64,000 bases of DNA from Owenia fusiformis. Lineage: Eukaryota > Annelida > Polychaeta > Sabellida > Oweniidae. The notes under the pieces were generated by a model, which worked only from the letters and a program-made list of their open reading frames with translations, made no database searches and was not told the origin of the DNA. The stretch's first letter is position 1; every line of letters starts with the position of its first letter. Below, one piece after another: positions 59,949-64,000 of this stretch. The stretch is taken from contig CAIIXF020000001.1 in assembly GCA_903813345.2 (NCBI GenBank), forward strand, positions 43,743,366 through 43,807,365, read 5' to 3'. Made by a program: the position numbers and the translations under genes.

Positions 59949-60998
59949 CTTGGGTGCATCAAAAAGTTTTGCAATTTTGACTCTATCGCAATAACTATAA
60001 TGAGCTATGTCATTATATTTGGCACATACAGATATCATACATTTTTGGACATACCTGTAAAATTTGGAGACTGGATCTTAATTTTTAAAGAAAATATGGA
60101 TGTCATAGCAACATAAGATGCGACCTCATGGTTCCATGCAAATTTATTATTACGCAATAAACAGAATAAATGATATCAATTTGCCAACACCCTGTTAAGT
60201 CTCATATTAACAATTTTCTGCATATTAAAACATTGTTCTCAAATTCCTGTTATCAATTTTCTGCAAATATTGTTCTCAAATTATTCAAAATAATTGCCCC
60301 CAGCTGCCAAACATTGTTGACGTCTGTGGACCCAGTCTCTGAAGACAGCCTGAAATTCCCCTGCTGATAAAACAGCCAATCGCTTCCTCACGGCTGCGGC
60401 AAGTTCCTTATGGGTTTCAAAGCGCATGCCCCTCAATCCCGTCTTAATATGGCTGAACAAGAAGTCACATGATGATGTTTCTGGGGAGTAAGCTGCCTGC
60501 GGTACACGCTCTCAATCCAGGTCCTCTAGAGCATCCATTCCCACCCTACTTGTATGGGGCCTTGCGTTTTCCATATGGAAGTGGGGTTTGTAGCCAAAAA
60601 TTTACTTGAAACAAAATGGCTGCCAGAATTCACAAGTTCTCCCCACAATCTATATCATCATGTAAATCCATATGTCAAAAGTCTTTTGTAATGCCATCAG
60701 AACAATAAGAAATAGAAAAAGGGAATGAAAAGACACACAAACCTGTAATTTTAGTGACTGAATCATAATAAAACAGAATATAATAGAATTTAAAATTAAC
60801 ATATTCTAGGTGGAACCGAGTACCCTCGGGTCCCGTTACCATAGCAACCATATCTTTTTAACCAATCACAGATGAGCAGTTAAATCATGACACATTATGT
60901 AGAGATATATGATCTATGATTGTACCAAATTTCAAAGCAAAGCTAAATGTAGAACTTGAGATAGTGTCAAAATTGCAAAACTTTTTGATGCACCCAAG
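59949..60998 (-). mobile_element. Deleted mariner element with transposase C-terminal remnant
   Basis: A 1050-bp unit has 32-bp perfect TIRs (CTTGGGTGCATCAAAAAG...) and TA on both sides. On the minus strand from about 60600 to 60280 the frame reads KPHFHMENARPHTSR, then a single in-frame TGA, then YSPETSSCDFLFSHIK and FRDWVHRRQQCL. These match the HDNARPH and YSPDLAPSDYHLF blocks of mariner transposases. The second catalytic Asp is Glu here (MENARPH), while the last Asp (CDF) is kept. The N-terminal half is deleted, so it cannot act autonomously. Confidence 0.85.
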
Positions 60999-61370
60999 TA
61001 CAACCTATCTAATGAGGTGCTACATTATGAGATCATTGAAATATTCACACACAGACGTCACAGAACACATTTCCGGTTTTATAATCAATGATTTTATCAA
61101 TCAAAAAATATTTTTATGAATTTATCTGATATCTGCTGAAATATGGTATGTATACTTGTGTTGATTGTTAAAATACAAAAAAAGGTAGGGTAAAGAATAT
61201 GAAAAAGTCATTTTATCTTGTCCCAGAACCAGTGCTACTGTTAATAGACTATATCCTCTACTCTCTGTTGATGTTTGTTTGTATCCTATATTTAGCATTA
61301 TAATGCTGTGCTGATGTAATGGTCACATGTTGCTAGTAATTCACTTGTGCATGCATGTCGCTTATTCTAT

Positions 61371-62572
61371 ACCTGTCAACCTAAGACCAAAAATTTGCAG
61401 CATATTTTTTTTGAATTGCGGTATTTTTGCGGTAGATCTTTTCAAAATACGGTCGTTTTTGCGGTACTTTTCGACAAAAATACAGTAGTTTCACTGTAGT
61501 TATTGAAAAAATTCTGTCGTTTTTGCGGTAGATTTTTAAAAACGGTACTTTTTCGGAAGTTTTTGAAAAATGTGGTAGGTTTACTGTTGATTTTTTTAAA
61601 AATGCTGTAGTTTTACTGTGATTTTTTAAAAAATGCTGTAGTTTTGCGGTAGATTTTGAAAAATGTGGTAGTTTTGCGGAAGATTTTGTAAAATGCGGTA
61701 ATTTTCCAGTAGATTTTAACAAAATATGGTCGTTTTTACGGTCAATTTTTGAAAAAAAACTGTAGTTTTGCGGAAGGTTTTGAAAAATGCGGTAGTTTAA
61801 CGGTAGATTTTGAAAAAATGCAGAATTTTTTGCAGTAGATTTTGGAAAAAACTGTAGTTTTACGGAAGATTTTGAAAAATGCGGAAGTTTTACGGTAGAT
61901 AAAAAAATAAGGTAGTTTTTGCGGAGCATTTTGAAAAAATGTAGTTTTTGCGGTAGATTAAAAAACGGATTTTGCATAGATTTTGACACCCTTCAATGAA
62001 GAAATAATAAAGTATGTTTTTCTAATACAGCATCCATGGAACTCTTTCATGAACAGACTAACAATTTGAACACTTAAGTGTTTTTATAAATACAGTAGAA
62101 CATGTGGTAGTTGAACACTGTGTTTTCGCATCACGATACTCCCCAGAGTGTTGACTGATTACACGCCAGCTTACTTAGTTACTTACTAAGTACGCAATAA
62201 CCACTGACACAGACCTGCCGACACATATTTATTTTTGGGTTGGTAATTGAATATCATTACAAGGGCAATGCAGGAAGACTTCAATTTTTCAGAATTTCCA
62301 AATAATAACAGTAGATTTTACGGTAGTTTGAACAAGAATACTGTTAATTTCAGCAGAAATACGGTAGATTTTCAAATACTTACAGTATATTTTACGGCCA
62401 TTCTTATTGAAAAAATTGAATTATAATAAAATATTTTATGGTGGAATTTTGGTAAAATTACAGTCGTTTTTATGGGAAAAAATGGTAAATTTTTTACGGT
62501 AGTTTGTCATTTTTTATGGAATAACGAAAATTTTAAGGTAGATTCCCGTAAAAATATGGTAGGTTGGCAGGT
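61371..62572. mobile_element. TIR element filled with a CGGTAGATTTTGAAAAAT minisatellite
   Basis: The termini are ACCTGTCAACCT and AGGTTGGCAGGT. From 61395 to 61975 about 20 diverged units of about 30 bp (GCGGTAGATTTTGAAAAAT) run in tandem, and looser ones reappear at 62300-62570. The 202-codon minus-strand frame across it is a translation of the repeat. Confidence 0.7.
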
Positions 62573-62774
62573 ATGTTATTCACTTGTTCTGCAAGCAAAA
62601 GTTTAAAATTCTTTTTACTATTATACAGTTTTTTACATGTGCTCATTTTTTTAGTTTGTCTTATATAATCACAAAAGGCATCAGATACCTTTAATATTAT
62701 ATTAGTTGATTGTGACATGTTTACTTGTCTACTTAGAGTCTGTAGATCTAGGGGTGGATTTGTGTTTTCTTTTA

Positions 62775-62860
62775 GGAGTATACATCTACATCAATAATCC
62801 GCAAAAGGCTAACAAGCCCATTTAAAGCAGATATACAGTTTAACAGTGTAGTGCAGTATA
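62775..62860. repeat. Uninterrupted relative of the 58692 insertion site
   Basis: AATCCGCAAAAGGCTAACAA followed by GCCCATTTAAAGCAGATATA matches the left and right flanks of copy 2 (58660-58691 and 59500-59530) with a single TAA at the junction. It serves as an empty site for that insertion. Confidence 0.75.
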
Positions 62861-63317
62861 CAATCTACTGTTGAGTTAATATTGTGACTGTTGCTATGAT
62901 ATAGTTTCCTGTTTGTTGAGACTTGGCTACAGGAAGTTACAAAAAGTGTTTTTTAATATTTAGATGTAAGATAACAGAGTTCTGTTTGTTGAGATTTGTC
63001 TACAGGTTTCCAGCCAAACTGTTTGAGGAATTCATCTGAACTTTCTTCCTAGGAAACGTTATAGAGTTGAATAGTTTTTGCTCATTCTTGTGAAATGTTA
63101 AGGCAGCTTTATTAAGATCAAATGTATTGTCACTTGTCATATTATTTATGTGATTATTGAATGGTTGTTAGTACCAAAGAAGACATGAGTCAATATGTAA
63201 GTTTAATGTGTATTTATTACTGAATCAGTTTCCAAGATGGCGGGAACACATGCCATATAGAGCGACATCTATATAACAACCCCAACTAAAACACAGTCAC
63301 AATCAAGTATGATGTAC

Positions 63318-63545
63318 CTTACATTTTGATTTACCAAGTCTTTCATAAAGATGGCACTCATTGTCCCATGCTGGCCCTTGGGCATACCGCGGATCATTAA
63401 GGAGCGATTGAAAATTTATGAGTTCTGTCAGGACATCAGCTACAACCAATTTTGTTTTTGGCAAGACAACAGTTGAATCATCTATATCGTCACATTGATT
63501 CTTTTCTAAACTAGCAACCTTCTCTTTGGTAGGAATACAGCCCAT
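63318..63545 (-). CDS. First coding exon, protein with N-terminal MGC acylation motif
   Basis: ATG at 63545 opens MGCIPTKEKVASLEKN, with 76 codons to a phase-0 donor (GTACAT) at 63317. Without splicing, a stop follows four codons later at 63303. Met-Gly-Cys at the start is the classic signal for N-myristoylation of Gly2 and palmitoylation of Cys3, so the protein probably sits on the inner face of a membrane. Two conserved-looking stretches follow: ADVLTELINFQSLLNDPRY and PAWDNECHLYERLGK. I do not recognise the family. The next exons should lie on the minus strand at lower coordinates, but no further exon was found there, so either they were missed or the gene is short. Confidence 0.5.
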
Positions 63546-64000
63546 GTCTCTGGTATGTTTTGAATTATGTCAATGTCTTATGTATGTCGAAAATCCCTGT
63601 AATCAGTTCACATTTGCTGAATACATGTACAGTAGTTCTGGAAAAAAGATACAGAATACCATTATAGAAACAGTAAAACCTGTCTTAGTGAACACCTGAT
63701 TCTAGCGAACAGTCTCTAGTAGACACCCTTCTTATATACTCTTTATAAATTTATAAATTATCCTCTCAGGGTTCTAGCAGGGTTCTCACTAGGCTTTTAG
63801 ACTCCAGAGATTCTCCGGAGTCTAATGTATTTAGATCCTCTTGCTCCAGTTTTGTCACGTTATTTGTGGTAAAGCTCTTGAGAAAATACATAAAACTGGA
63901 TAAAAAGAAGGAATAGGAAGTCAGAAACCTTTTGGAAATGTATATTTTTATTAAAATAGTACTATTTTGAAAGTATTTTGAAAAGTATACTTAGTCTAAT

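Larger units (their letters stand above)
53674..63317. other. Gene-poor stretch made mostly of nested transposons
   Basis: Apart from the mobile elements listed separately, this stretch shows only short frames without family features (for example near 54277 and 60170). It may be the first intron of the TRNAU1AP-like gene or plain intergenic DNA. I see no exon that I can support. Confidence 0.45.

Noticed and set aside
61381-61989. 202-codon minus-strand open frame rich in Lys, Phe and Ser
   Set aside because: It is a translation of the CGGTAGATTTTGAAAAAT tandem repeat; the period of the peptide follows the DNA unit and there is no domain.

Overview
The window is nuclear DNA of an invertebrate animal. 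Genes are split by introns with GT..AG ends in the standard code, intergenic DNA is AT-rich, and the introns are packed with short transposons. The genes present (a PAN-fibrinogen secreted lectin, a UDP-glycosyltransferase, thrombospondin/serine-protease-homologue proteins) and the style of repeats suggest a marine bilaterian, perhaps a mollusc or other lophotrochozoan, or an invertebrate deuterostome. I cannot fix the phylum from the sequence.

The backbone is a row of housekeeping genes. A syntaxin-7/12-like gene (minus strand, N-terminal exons only, running off the left edge) is head-to-head with a TMEM14 gene (plus, 2082-14082, 4 exons). TMEM14 is tail-to-tail with PAK1IP1 (minus, 16912-53341, 10 exons, 369 codons). 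A short divergent promoter with a CRE and an ETS site separates PAK1IP1 from a nine-codon first exon that looks like TRNAU1AP/SECp43 (plus, 53647). At the right end is a first coding exon starting Met-Gly-Cys (minus, 63318-63545) that I do not recognise.

Four secretory-pathway genes sit inside introns of these hosts. A PAN plus fibrinogen-domain gene lies in TMEM14 intron 2 (7904-8917). A two-exon UGT lies in PAK1IP1 intron 4 (22039-24377). Two paralogous multidomain serine-protease homologues lie in PAK1IP1 intron 3 (25607-39017 and 40987-47830). The homologues carry a signal peptide, a VWC-like domain, TSP1, trypsin-like pseudoprotease, a second TSP1-like domain, EGF and a Cys-rich tail. 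All three protease domains have lost the catalytic serine (to Gln, Ala and Gly), and one gene has two pseudoprotease domains in tandem. Their TSP1 exons are about 97% identical while the other exons are far more diverged, which suggests gene conversion.

The rest is mainly transposon debris, often nested. It includes a dead non-LTR retrotransposon broken by a tandem-repeat element, Tc1/mariner-type MITEs with TA duplications, a hAT-like element with an 8-bp duplication, a set of palindromic TTAA-flanked MITEs, and two 808-bp Harbinger-like elements in inverted orientation with TAA duplications. A related uninterrupted copy of one insertion site is also in the window. From 53.7 to 63.3 kb I see almost only repeats, consistent with a long first intron of the TRNAU1AP-like gene or with intergenic space.
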